Source: DAIDKA01 sp036521075 (GTDB lineage Bacteria; Pseudomonadota; Gammaproteobacteria; Steroidobacterales; Steroidobacteraceae). Taken from it: a stretch of 64,000 nucleotides of DNA. Positions 44,448 to 53,450 of this stretch are shown piece by piece. Every line of letters starts with the position of its first letter. Positions within the stretch are counted from its first letter, which is position 1. A program made the position numbers and the translations under genes. The notes beneath the pieces were generated by a model. It worked only from the letters and a program-made list of their open reading frames with translations, was not told where the DNA came from and made no database searches. The stretch covers positions 1 through 64,000 of the forward strand of contig DATDIL010000098.1 in assembly GCA_036521075.1 (NCBI GenBank), in the 5' to 3' direction.

Positions 44448-44577
44448 GGGTGAGCAGTCGTAAGAATCCACTGATACCGACTCCCCGCCACGGACCATTT
44501 CGCTGTGGCCACGCCAGCGAGCAGTTTAAGCCCATGGTTCATCGGCTTTTCCAGGCACGCACGAGCGGAGGATTCAG

Positions 44578-44817
44578 ATGGCAGTGGCGTTGGTGCTGAA
44601 TGGCATTCCGGATCTTCAGCCCTCCATGGCGCAGGGCCTGGAGTGCCTTGAATTGCTCCTGGCAGAGCGCCAAAAGGCTGGGTGCACGATCACCCCGACC
44701 GAAGAGGCCGCCGTTGGAGTTCAGTATCGGATTCAGCACCCCGGTAACGGCGTCGAGGTCGTGTATCTGACGAACTATCCTGATCCGGCCAATGATGACT
44801 GGGATACCGGTGGCTAA
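44578..44817 (+). CDS. Small hypothetical protein upstream of ligD
   Basis: A 79-residue protein that I do not recognise. It has no signal or TM helix and contains GLECLELLLAERQKAG and GVQYRIQHPGNGVEVVYLTN, compatible with a small alpha/beta fold. A good ribosome-binding site (GGAGG, seven bases before ATG) supports translation, and its stop codon TAA shares one base with the ATG of ligD, so it is probably co-transcribed with ligD. Function unknown. Confidence 0.65.
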   Translation: MAVALVLNGIPDLQPSMAQGLECLELLLAERQKAGCTITPTEEAAVGVQYRIQHPGNGVEVVYLTNYPDPANDDWDTGG

Positions 44818-47411
44818 TGCGTAAGGCAAGCCGTACCCGGTCGAGGAAGAAATCACTCGCTCGCTATCAGGAGAAGCGGGATTTCACGCAGACGGATGAA
44901 CCGAGCGGCCAGGGTGCCGTCTCGCCCTCCAAGCGGCTGCGCTATGTGATTCAAAAACATGCGGCCAGGCGATTGCATTATGATTTACGACTCGAGCTCG
45001 ACGGCGTCTTCAAGTCATGGGCGGTGACCAAGGGTCCCTCCATCGACCCCGCCGATAAACGCCTCGCGGTCGAGGTCGAGGATCATCCGCTCAACTACGG
45101 TGACTTCGAGGGCACGATTCCGCAAGGGCAGTATGGAGGCGGTACCGTGCAGCTCTGGGACCGCGGGTTCTGGTCTCCCACCGGAAACAAGAGCGCGCAG
45201 GAAGGACTGAAAAGTGGCGACCTTAAATTCACACTGCAGGGTGAGCGGCTGCAGGGCGATTGGGTGTTGGTGCGGATGAAGGGCAACCGCTTCGGTGGGA
45301 AGCGGACCAACTGGCTTCTGATCAAACATCGAGACGCGTCCGCCCGTCCCGGTGAGGCGCAAGCATTGCTGGATCGGGACCGTTCCGTGGCCTCGGGGCG
45401 GTCGATGGCGCAGATCGCCGCAGGCCTGAAGGCCGATGCGGTTTGGCGCAGCAACCGCGATGACAGGAGCCGCAAGGTGAAAAAAGGGCCGGCGCTAAGA
45501 ACGCTGCCGATCTTTATCGATCCGCAGCTGTGCAAGCTGGTGGACCGCCCTCCGGCCGCTCCGGGCTGGGCCCACGAAGTGAAGCTCGATGGTTATCGGG
45601 CCCAATTGCGAGTGCAGGGCGCAGAGGCACGCATTCGCACCCGCCGCGGTCTTGACTGGACCGAGAACTTTGCGGCGATCGCGAAGATCGCTCAAGGTCT
45701 TCCCGACAGCATCATCGATGGAGAGATTTGCGCGCTCGATCATCAGCAGATACCAAGCTTCGCGGCGTTACAGGCGGCCATTGCCGAGAATCAGTCCCAG
45801 AACCTGGTGTTCTTCGCCTTTGACCTGTTGGCGACGGCGACCGAAGACCTGCGCCCGCTGCCCCTTGCAGAGCGCAAGCAGCGGCTGCATGACCTGCTTG
45901 ATCAGGCAAACCTGGGTGAGTCCATTCGGTATGTGGCTCACTTCGAGTCCAGCGCCGACACCGTGCTGCTTTCAGCGTGCAAGATGCACCTGGAAGGAAT
46001 CGTCTCCAAACGCCTGGATGGCGCGTACACCTCGGGGCGCACCGGTAGCTGGACCAAGGCCAAGTGCCGCACCGGTCATGAGGTGGTGCTGGGCGGCTGG
46101 ACGTCCGCGGCGGGCCAGTTGCGTTCCTTGCTGGCCGGCGTGAATCGCGATGGGCATCTGGTGTATGTGGGTCGAATCGGCACCGGTTACGGCACCGCGG
46201 TGGCATCCAGATTGTTGCCGACGCTGAAGAAGCTGACGCGGGAGGCTAGCCCATTCGGCGGCACGAATGCGCCGACGCGCGAAAAGGCTGTCCACTGGCT
46301 CAAGCCGACACTGGTAGCGGAGATCGAATTCGCGGGCTGGACCGCCACGGGCATGATCCGGCAAGCCTCCTTCAAGGGATTGCGGCGCGATAAACCGGCC
46401 CGCGAAGTGGTCGCTGAAATGCCGAGCCCCGTGGCTGCCGCTGAGCAGGTAGCGGATGAAAGACTGGAGGCCAAGGTGAAACGCACGACCAAGCGGTCGA
46501 ATAATTCACGCGGATCGGCCACCGTGATGGGCGTCACCTTATCGAAACCGACGAAGATATTGTGGCCCGACGACGGGGAGGGCCAGGAGGTCAGCAAAGT
46601 CGATTTGGCGCGCTACTACGAAGCGGTCGGTGAATGGTTGCTGCCACATGTAATGGGCCGCCCCTGCTCTTTGGTGCGCGCTCCGGACGGTATTTCCGGG
46701 CAAGTGTTTTTTCAGCGCCATGCCATGGCCGGCATCGCCAATCTTTTTACCTTGGTTAAGGTCAAAGGGGATAAGGCCCCTTACGTGCAGATCGATCGGA
46801 TCGAGACACTGGCCGCGGTGGCCCAGATAGCAGCGCTTGAGATTCATCCGTGGAACTGCGCGCCCGGTAATCCGGAAGTCGCGGGGCGTTTGGTGTTCGA
46901 TCTGGATCCAGCGCCCGACATTAAATTCACGGCCGTGATTGCGGCAGCGCTGGAAGTGCGCGAACGACTCAAGCGGGTGGGACTGGAGTCCTTTTGCAAG
47001 AGCACCGGCGGCAAAGGCCTGCATGTCGTGACGCCCTTGACCCAGGGCCGGGATGGGGTCTCCTGGCCGGCAGCCAAGGATTTCGCGCACATCATCTGTG
47101 CACAGATGGCACAGGACTCCCCGACCAAGTATCTGGACACGATGGCCAAGAAAGATCGAGTAGGCCGTGTTTTCCTGGACTACCTGCGCAATGATCGAAC
47201 CGCCACCGCCGTTGCCGTCCTCTCCTCTCGAGCACGTGCGGGTGCGACGATTTCCATGCCCTTGCATTGGCGGGAGGTAAAGCCCGGGCTTGATCCGTCG
47301 CGCTACACAGTGCACAGCGGAGCCGCCCTTCTCAAGAAATCAAGACCCTGGGAGCAGTATTCACAGGCGGCGCGTTCGCTGGCGAGCGCCATCCGGCAAG
47401 TGACCGGCTGA
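44817..47411 (+). CDS. ligD: Multifunctional ATP-dependent DNA ligase D
   Basis: End-processing and sealing enzyme of bacterial non-homologous end joining. Domain order is phosphoesterase (about 40-190: HAARRLHYDLRLELDG and VEDHPLNYGDFEG), ATP ligase (about 230-530: adenylated Lys256 in EVKLDGYRAQLR) and primase-polymerase (about 570-860: catalytic Asp695/Asp697 in VFDLDPAPD, and STGGKGLHVVTPL). This PE-LIG-POL order and 864-residue length are as in Pseudomonas LigD. Its usual partner Ku is not in the window. Confidence 0.95.
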   Translation: MRKASRTRSRKKSLARYQEKRDFTQTDEPSGQGAVSPSKRLRYVIQKHAARRLHYDLRLELDGVFKSWAVTKGPSIDPADKRLAVEVEDHPLNYGDFEGTIPQGQYGGGTVQLWDRGFWSPTGNKSAQEGLKSGDLKFTLQGERLQGDWVLVRMKGNRFGGKRTNWLLIKHRDASARPGEAQALLDRDRSVASGRSMAQIAAGLKADAVWRSNRDDRSRKVKKGPALRTLPIFIDPQLCKLVDRPPAAPGWAHEVKLDGYRAQLRVQGAEARIRTRRGLDWTENFAAIAKIAQGLPDSIIDGEICALDHQQIPSFAALQAAIAENQSQNLVFFAFDLLATATEDLRPLPLAERKQRLHDLLDQANLGESIRYVAHFESSADTVLLSACKMHLEGIVSKRLDGAYTSGRTGSWTKAKCRTGHEVVLGGWTSAAGQLRSLLAGVNRDGHLVYVGRIGTGYGTAVASRLLPTLKKLTREASPFGGTNAPTREKAVHWLKPTLVAEIEFAGWTATGMIRQASFKGLRRDKPAREVVAEMPSPVAAAEQVADERLEAKVKRTTKRSNNSRGSATVMGVTLSKPTKILWPDDGEGQEVSKVDLARYYEAVGEWLLPHVMGRPCSLVRAPDGISGQVFFQRHAMAGIANLFTLVKVKGDKAPYVQIDRIETLAAVAQIAALEIHPWNCAPGNPEVAGRLVFDLDPAPDIKFTAVIAAALEVRERLKRVGLESFCKSTGGKGLHVVTPLTQGRDGVSWPAAKDFAHIICAQMAQDSPTKYLDTMAKKDRVGRVFLDYLRNDRTATAVAVLSSRARAGATISMPLHWREVKPGLDPSRYTVHSGAALLKKSRPWEQYSQAARSLASAIRQVTG

Positions 47412-47413
47412 GC

Positions 47414-49249
47414 GTGACGGCAGTGGGCTCTCTTGCGTTCACCGGCAGCTTCCCGCGCATCGAGGACTATGCACTCATCGGCAATGCCGAAAGCGTGGCA
47501 CTGGTCGGCCGCAATGGCTCCATTGATTGGATGTGTCTGCCAAGATTCGACAGTGGCGCCGGTTTCTTTGCGTTGCTGGGGCGCCCGGAGCACGGCCGCT
47601 GGTTGATCGCACCGGCCGCGCCACCGATTCGGATCAGCCGTGCGTATCGGGACGGCACCGTGATTCTTGAGACATTGTTTGAAACCGCTACGGGCTGCGC
47701 CGTCGTGATTGATTTCATGGCGCATCGGGGCAGGGTATCGGACCTTGGGCGCATCGTGAGAGGTGTGCAGGGCACTGTGACCATGAATACCGAACTCACC
47801 ATTGGCTTTGACTATGGATGCCTGGCGCCGTGGATATCGCGTAGGCGTGACGGCGGCCTGCAATTCACCGCCGGTCCTGACCGCTTCCTCGTCCACACGG
47901 CAGTGGAGCTGCGCAGCGAACCTTCGGGCGTGATCGGTGAGTTTCAGGTGCACGCCGGGGAGGAAGTCTCCTTTTCCTTGAGTTGGTCACCCTCATACTG
48001 CCGTGCGCCCCGACCCGTGCGCCCCGCCGAGACCTTGGCGAAGGCGCACTCCTTCTGGTCCCAATGGATCCGCAAAGCTCGCGTGGACGGACCCTGGTCG
48101 GATGCCGCCCGTCGGTCGTTGCTGACGCTGAAGGCGTTTGCGCATCGCGAGACGGGCGGTATCGTCGCAGCGGCGACCACGTCATTGCCCGAAAAGATCG
48201 CGGGGACCCGCAATTGGGACTATCGCTTCTGCTGGCTGCGCGACGCCACCTTCGCACTGTATGCATTCCTGGGCGCTGGATTGCGCGACGAGGCGAATGG
48301 ATGGCGCGAATGGTTGATCCGGGCAGTCGGCGGAAGCCCCGAGATGCTCCAGGTGGCCTACGGCGTCGCAGGCGAGCGCCGCCTGCGTGAATATGAAGCC
48401 GCGTGGCTTCCAGGCTATGCAGGCTCCCAGCCAGTACGCATCGGCAACGCCGCCGCCAAGCAGCTGCAGATCGATGTATATGGCGAGGTGATTGACGCAT
48501 TATATGTTGCCCGAAAGGCCGGCCTCGCGCCAAAAGCGGCGAGCTGGGCGCTGGAATGTGGACTACTCGGACATCTGGAGAAAATTTGGCAAACCGCTGA
48601 TGAGGGCATCTGGGAAGTGCGCGGCGGACCCAGACATTTCACCCATTCAAAAGTGATGGCTTGGGTCGCATTCGACCGCGCGGCGCGTTCGGTGCTGGAA
48701 TTTCACTTGGAAGGACCTCTCGAGCGTTGGCAGGCCGTGCGCGACACGATCCACGCCCAAGTGTGCGAGCGCGGGTTCGATAAGACCCAAAACTCCTTTG
48801 TGCAGGCCTATGGCAGCCCCGAGCTCGATGCCAGCCTGCTGCTGCTTCCCCTGGTCGGATTCCTGCCGCCCGATGATTCACGGATTCGCGGCACGCTCGC
48901 GGCCATTGAGGGATCGCTGATCCACAAAGGGTTGTGCCGACGGTATCAAAGCCAGACCGGGATCGATGGATTGGCTCCCGGTGAGGGCGCCTTCCTTGCC
49001 TGTAGCTTCTGGCTGGCGGACAACTACGTGCTGCAAGGCCGATTCGATGACGCGCGCGCGCTGTTCGAGCGACTTCTGGGGCTGCGTAATGATGTGGGTC
49101 TGATGGCCGAGGAATACGATCCGCAGGAGCGACGGCAGTTGGGCAATTTTCCACAAGTTCTGGCGCATCTCGCCCTCATCAATACCGCGCGCAATCTGGC
49201 CGGCGCGGGCCCGGCCCACGACCGTTCGGCCGGGAGTAAGAGACCATGA
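47414..49249 (+). CDS. Glycoside hydrolase family 15 protein (trehalase/glucoamylase-like)
   Basis: A 611-residue cytosolic GH15 enzyme. An N-terminal beta-sandwich (IEDYALIGNAESVALVGRNGSIDWMCLPRFDS, quoted in pieces) leads to an (alpha/alpha)6 barrel with GTRNWDYRFCWLRDATF and the likely catalytic acids in GEGAFLACSFWLADNYV and MAEEYDP. Bacterial relatives with this start often hydrolyse trehalose or alpha-glucosides, but the substrate is not fixed by sequence. GTG start two bases after ligD. Its stop overlaps the SDR gene by four bases. Confidence 0.9.
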   Translation: MTAVGSLAFTGSFPRIEDYALIGNAESVALVGRNGSIDWMCLPRFDSGAGFFALLGRPEHGRWLIAPAAPPIRISRAYRDGTVILETLFETATGCAVVIDFMAHRGRVSDLGRIVRGVQGTVTMNTELTIGFDYGCLAPWISRRRDGGLQFTAGPDRFLVHTAVELRSEPSGVIGEFQVHAGEEVSFSLSWSPSYCRAPRPVRPAETLAKAHSFWSQWIRKARVDGPWSDAARRSLLTLKAFAHRETGGIVAAATTSLPEKIAGTRNWDYRFCWLRDATFALYAFLGAGLRDEANGWREWLIRAVGGSPEMLQVAYGVAGERRLREYEAAWLPGYAGSQPVRIGNAAAKQLQIDVYGEVIDALYVARKAGLAPKAASWALECGLLGHLEKIWQTADEGIWEVRGGPRHFTHSKVMAWVAFDRAARSVLEFHLEGPLERWQAVRDTIHAQVCERGFDKTQNSFVQAYGSPELDASLLLLPLVGFLPPDDSRIRGTLAAIEGSLIHKGLCRRYQSQTGIDGLAPGEGAFLACSFWLADNYVLQGRFDDARALFERLLGLRNDVGLMAEEYDPQERRQLGNFPQVLAHLALINTARNLAGAGPAHDRSAGSKRP

Positions 49250-50319
49250 CACACATCGTCGTCATTACCGGGGCAAGCGCCGGCGTGGGGCGCGCCACCG
49301 CGAACGAATTTGCGCGTCATGGCTGCAATGTCGTGCTGCTGGCCCGCAATGCCGCGCGACTTGCCTCCGCGGCGCGTGAATGTCGCGCTTATGGCGTGCA
49401 GGCGTTGACGATTCCGACTGACGTCGCCGATGCAGCGGCCGTCGAAGCGGCGGCCTCGAGGATCGAGAAGGAATTCGGACCCATCGATATCTGGGTGAAT
49501 GTCGCGATGGCAACGGTATTCGCACCACTGGCCGACCTATCGGCAGAAGAATTCAAGCGCGGCACTGATGTCACCTATTTAGGTCAGGTCCATGGCACGA
49601 TGTCGGCACTCAAGCGCATGCGCCAACGCGACCGCGGCGTGATCATTAACGTGGGGTCGGCGCTCGCGTACCGGGCAATACCGCTGCAATCGGTGTACTG
49701 CGGCGCCAAATTCGCCGTCCGCGGCTTTACCGACTCGTTGCGTTCGGAAATCCTGCATGACCATCTGAAGGTGCATCTTTGCATGGTTGATCTTCCCGCG
49801 ATGAATACACCGCAATTCGATTGGTCATTGAACAAAACGGGAAGAAAAGCCCAACCCGTCGCGCCGATCTTTCAGCCGGAGGTGGGAGCGCGAGCGATCT
49901 ATTTTGCTGCCTTTCACAGGCGGCGCAATGTATGGGTGGGATTTCCGACGATCAGGGCGATTCTCGCCGATCGCATCGTTCCGGGTCTTCTGGACCGGTA
50001 TTTGGCCAAAGCCGGCTACCGCGGGCAGTTGACCCAAGAGCCGTCACCGGCATCTGCGCCCGCAAATCTATTTCACTCCGTCGCAGGACCTTATGACGCT
50101 CACGGCCGCTTCGACGCTCAGTCGAAGCGCATAAGCTGGGAAATGGTCACGGACCGGCATCGAACCCTGTTCTGGTCGGTCGCCGGTGCAGCGCTCCTGA
50201 TCGGCATGCACTTTCTCGCGCGCCGCAGTCCTCACCCGCGAAACGTGGCGGCGGGCCTGCCGCGCACCCCCGGTCGAAATCTCAGAAGCTTGCCTGCCAG
50301 AGGCTCCCGGCGCTTTTGA
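49246..50319 (+). CDS. SDR family oxidoreductase with C-terminal membrane segment
   Basis: A classical short-chain dehydrogenase with TGASAGVGRATANEFARHG (NADP-binding), the catalytic serine in INVGSALAYR, and YCGAKFA (YxxxK). The domain covers about residues 1-250. A C-terminal extension ends in one predicted TM helix (TLFWSVAGAALLIGMHFL), giving 357 residues. Similar SDRs accompany ligD/GH15-type stress clusters in soil bacteria. Its 3' end overlaps the convergent SMP-30 gene by 88 bases. Confidence 0.88.
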   Translation: MTHIVVITGASAGVGRATANEFARHGCNVVLLARNAARLASAARECRAYGVQALTIPTDVADAAAVEAAASRIEKEFGPIDIWVNVAMATVFAPLADLSAEEFKRGTDVTYLGQVHGTMSALKRMRQRDRGVIINVGSALAYRAIPLQSVYCGAKFAVRGFTDSLRSEILHDHLKVHLCMVDLPAMNTPQFDWSLNKTGRKAQPVAPIFQPEVGARAIYFAAFHRRRNVWVGFPTIRAILADRIVPGLLDRYLAKAGYRGQLTQEPSPASAPANLFHSVAGPYDAHGRFDAQSKRISWEMVTDRHRTLFWSVAGAALLIGMHFLARRSPHPRNVAAGLPRTPGRNLRSLPARGSRRF

Positions 50320-51122
50320 CTTGGCGTGAGGCCGAGACTCTTCGAGGTCACATACATCGTGTCAAGCTCACGGCCGCCGAAGGCACACATTGTCGGTAGG
50401 CTCACGGGCAGATGTACGTCATGGTCAAAGGAACCATTTTCGTGAAAGCGGCGCAGCCGCCCGCTGCCGTGAATAGCGCTCCAGTAGCCTCCTTGTTCAT
50501 CGAGGGCACAGCCGTCCGGAATTCCAAGCTCCTGAGGTACTGTTGCAAAAATTCGGCGCGCGCCTAGCTGTCCTGCCTGAGCATCGAATTCGAAGGCATA
50601 AATGGTCCGATCTTGAGAGTGCGCGAGATACAGGGTGCGAGAGCTTGCGTCCCAGCCGAGGCCATTGGGAATCACCGCAAAATCTGGATGCGCTACGAGC
50701 CCGTCCGGCTGGCAGTAGGAATGCAACTGACCCTTCAAGGGTGGCGGGCTGGCGCTGGCGTCGCGGGGGTCGAACATCGTGCCCAGCCAGAAGCGGCCGG
50801 TGCTGTCGCAGCTGCCTTCATTGAATCGAAACAGGAGCGGATCAAAGGGCATTGTTGCAAGCTCACGCAGCTTGCCATCCGCCAGTTGCAACTCGTACAG
50901 ACCGGAACGCAGACCTACGATCGCCCGGTCAGCCCGGGAATAAAGCGCAAAGCAGCCAATCTCACTGGGCAGGATCCAGTGATGAACGTTGCCCGATTCC
51001 GGCTCGAACCGGTGCAGAGCCGGCTGCTCGATGTCGATCCAGTACAGCGCCTGTTCGGCGACGCTCCAAACCGGGGACTCGCCGATTTTCGCCACATCGT
51101 CGCAGACACACTCAAAGTTCAT
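50232..51122 (-). CDS. SMP-30/gluconolactonase family protein
   Basis: A 296-residue six-bladed propeller, probably a sugar lactonase. Motifs are KIGESPVWSVAEQALYWIDI (metal glutamate), FRFNEGSCDSTGRFWLGTM, VIPNGLGWDASSRTLYLAHS and GIPDGCALDEQGGYW (metal aspartate). These match the SMP-30 divalent-metal site (Glu, Asn, Asp). The ATG overlaps the stop of the GMC oxidoreductase (ATGA). It is the last gene of a six-gene operon, a position that suggests it opens the lactone made by the oxidoreductase. Confidence 0.92.
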   Translation of the reverse strand: MNFECVCDDVAKIGESPVWSVAEQALYWIDIEQPALHRFEPESGNVHHWILPSEIGCFALYSRADRAIVGLRSGLYELQLADGKLRELATMPFDPLLFRFNEGSCDSTGRFWLGTMFDPRDASASPPPLKGQLHSYCQPDGLVAHPDFAVIPNGLGWDASSRTLYLAHSQDRTIYAFEFDAQAGQLGARRIFATVPQELGIPDGCALDEQGGYWSAIHGSGRLRRFHENGSFDHDVHLPVSLPTMCAFGGRELDTMYVTSKSLGLTPSQKRREPLAGKLLRFRPGVRGRPAATFRG

Positions 51123-52816
51123 AGGCCGTGAGGCCGGCGGCCGGCGCATGATAGCTCCCCGCGATCGGCCAGATACCTGATGCGATCTGCCGTGCGCAGG
51201 GCTATAGCCTGGATCGTGAGCGAGGGATTGACCCCACCCGTGGTCGGAAACACCGACCCATCGCATACCCAAAGATTGGGGATATCCCAACTCCTGCAAT
51301 CGGCATTGACGACACTGGTTTCGGCGTCAAATCCCATGCGTGCCGTGCCCGCCAGATGATTGGTATCGTCCTCCTGACGGAACAGGTGCTTGACACCCGC
51401 CGCGCTCAGGCTCTCTTGCATTTGCTGCAAGGCATGTGCAATCAGGCACTTGTCGTTCTCGCCCCACGAGTACGTGATCCGAGCGACTTTGAGTCCGTAT
51501 TGATCAGTCTCATCATCAAGCGTCACGCGGTTCGCTTCCTGTGGCAACATTTCCCCCACCATCTTGAGGCCTACCTGATGGTTGTAGTGCTGCATTTCCT
51601 GGCGCAATGCTGCGCCCCACAGACCCCGCGAACTCGTCTGAATCGTCGCCCACTCAATGGGCAACGGTCCCTGGGCCATCCAGCAATAGCCGCCAAAGAA
51701 GTCCTTGCGATCCTCGTAATTCCAGTGCTCGGTGATGGCAAGCGAGGGGGGGCCCTTGTACCAGCGGATCTCCTCGTCCACGCGACCAAAGACCGCCTGA
51801 TTCGATTGGGTCATGAGATTCTTGCCGACCAGGCCGGAGCGGTTGGCCAACCCGTCGGGGAACTGAGCGCAGGCGGAAGCCAGTAGCAGGCGCGGGGTCT
51901 CGACGGCGTAGCCTGCGACGACCACGTTCCGGGCACGCTGAAAGTGCCATGCTCCTTCGCGATGATAGTGCACGCCGGTCGCTCGGCCTGTGGCATCGGT
52001 ACTGATGCGTCCGACCATGGCGAGGTCTCGAACCTCCGCGCCGGCCTTGAGTGCGCGCGGAATCCACACCGTAAGCGCGCTTTGTTTTGCATTCGTCGCA
52101 CAGCCGAAGCGGCAAAAGCCCCGATATACGCACGGCGGGGAACGACCGCGCGGCGCGGATACCGTGGCCAGCGGCGTGGCGGTCCATCGGTAGCCTTGCG
52201 CCTCGGCGCCTCGCGCCAGTACCAACGCCGGGGCGTTCAACTCGTGTGCCCGATACGGGTAGCGCGGGCGCCTGGGCCCCCACGGGTAGGTCAAAGGCCC
52301 CGAGATACTCAATGCACGCTCGGCGCGGGTGTAGTAGCTCCACATGTCGCGCCAATCGAGCGGCCAGTCCGCGCCGTACCCCAGCAGCGAGCGGGAACGA
52401 AACCACTCGGGCCGGAAGCGCAGCGACACCATGGCGAAATGCACGGTACTGCCGCCCACGGCCTTACCGCTGTTCTTGCCGCCCATCGTGATCGGATTCG
52501 CCCCAGCCACAATGCGATGATCGAGCCAGTAGAGCTTGGTCTGCTCGGTCTCGTCCGAGGCGAAATCCTCGAGCGGTCGAAAAAATGGGCCGCCATCGAA
52601 GGCTACCACCGAGAAGCCAAGTTCCGCGAGGCGGCATGCCAGGGTGCCACCACCTGCCCCGGTCCCCACGATCACGAAATCCACCGCTTCATCGGATGAA
52701 TACTCGCGCATCGGTACCCACCCGCCTTCACGAAACACATCTGGCGCACGTCCATTGATGGCGCGCGGGGCGCACAGCGCTTCATCGACGACATATTGGG
52801 CCGCTTCAGCGGACAC
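51119..52816 (-). CDS. GMC family FAD-dependent oxidoreductase
   Basis: Large subunit of a gluconate-2-dehydrogenase-type enzyme, oxidising a sugar or polyol hydroxyl. The 565-residue protein has the FAD-binding GxGxxG in VDFVIVGTGAGGGTLACRLAELG (quoted across the loop), the GMC signature GGKNSGKAVGGSTVHFAM, and the C-terminal active-site parts NHLAGTARMG and TGGVNPSLTIQAIALR. No signal peptide is visible. It is preceded by the small-subunit gene (11-base overlap) and followed by the SMP-30 lactonase. Confidence 0.93.
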   Translation of the reverse strand: MSAEAAQYVVDEALCAPRAINGRAPDVFREGGWVPMREYSSDEAVDFVIVGTGAGGGTLACRLAELGFSVVAFDGGPFFRPLEDFASDETEQTKLYWLDHRIVAGANPITMGGKNSGKAVGGSTVHFAMVSLRFRPEWFRSRSLLGYGADWPLDWRDMWSYYTRAERALSISGPLTYPWGPRRPRYPYRAHELNAPALVLARGAEAQGYRWTATPLATVSAPRGRSPPCVYRGFCRFGCATNAKQSALTVWIPRALKAGAEVRDLAMVGRISTDATGRATGVHYHREGAWHFQRARNVVVAGYAVETPRLLLASACAQFPDGLANRSGLVGKNLMTQSNQAVFGRVDEEIRWYKGPPSLAITEHWNYEDRKDFFGGYCWMAQGPLPIEWATIQTSSRGLWGAALRQEMQHYNHQVGLKMVGEMLPQEANRVTLDDETDQYGLKVARITYSWGENDKCLIAHALQQMQESLSAAGVKHLFRQEDDTNHLAGTARMGFDAETSVVNADCRSWDIPNLWVCDGSVFPTTGGVNPSLTIQAIALRTADRIRYLADRGELSCAGRRPHGL

Positions 52817-53450
52817 GACGGTTCTCGCTCAATGCCTGAACTTCGTTCCCGGGTAAGGCCTCCGCCGCCTCCCAAGGATCGCGGCGATTGAAATCCATGC
52901 GCACATAACCGCGTGGACTCGCGGGGCCGCCAAAACCGATCTCGTTCCACGCCAGCGGGTGCGCGTAGTAGGCAGAGGTTATATCCGGCAGGACTCGATG
53001 CGCGAAGAAGTCCTGGCCCGGCATGCCGCGCCAGGCGGCGCCGGTGAGTTCGCCTGCCTGCAGCCGACGCAACAGTGCATCCTGTTGCTCGGGATCGAGC
53101 TCATGAAATGCCATTCCATGATGCGTGCGGGCCTCCACATCGATCGCCGCCAGGCCTTGCCGCCAGGCCTCGGCTTGCTGTGGCAGGTTCGCGCGACGGA
53201 AGCCGTCGGTGCGCCCACTTAACAAACGCTGATCGAGCAGCGCCGCGAGGGGGACAACCTGCGAACCGGTAGGCTGCGGCATGATCCGCTCGCAAAGCGC
53301 CCGCACCGTAAACCATTCGGCCTGTGCGAAGAACCGTGGGGCTTGCCGCAGAGACAGGCGCGCATCCAAAGTGCGCCGGCTCGCCGAATTCCAGGACTGG
53401 CCGTCGCGTTTTTGCAATACGTCATAGCCAGGATACAGAGAGTCAGTCAT
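52806..53450 (-). CDS. Gluconate 2-dehydrogenase subunit 3 family protein
   Basis: Small partner subunit of the GMC oxidoreductase. The 214-residue protein has the family end AYYAHPLAWNEIGFGGPASPRGYVR and an inner FTVRALCERIMPQP block. Many relatives carry a Tat signal that exports the dimer, but this one does not start with one, so the complex may stay cytoplasmic. Its start overlaps the membrane-protein gene by eight bases and its stop the GMC gene by 11, pointing to tight coupling of the subunits. Confidence 0.88.
   Translation of the reverse strand: MTDSLYPGYDVLQKRDGQSWNSASRRTLDARLSLRQAPRFFAQAEWFTVRALCERIMPQPTGSQVVPLAALLDQRLLSGRTDGFRRANLPQQAEAWRQGLAAIDVEARTHHGMAFHELDPEQQDALLRRLQAGELTGAAWRGMPGQDFFAHRVLPDITSAYYAHPLAWNEIGFGGPASPRGYVRMDFNRRDPWEAAEALPGNEVQALSENRRVR

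Noticed and set aside
44448..44577. Possible terminator between pqiC and the small hypothetical gene
   Set aside because: Only a weak 5-base stem (GCCAC/GTGGC) without a T run is visible.
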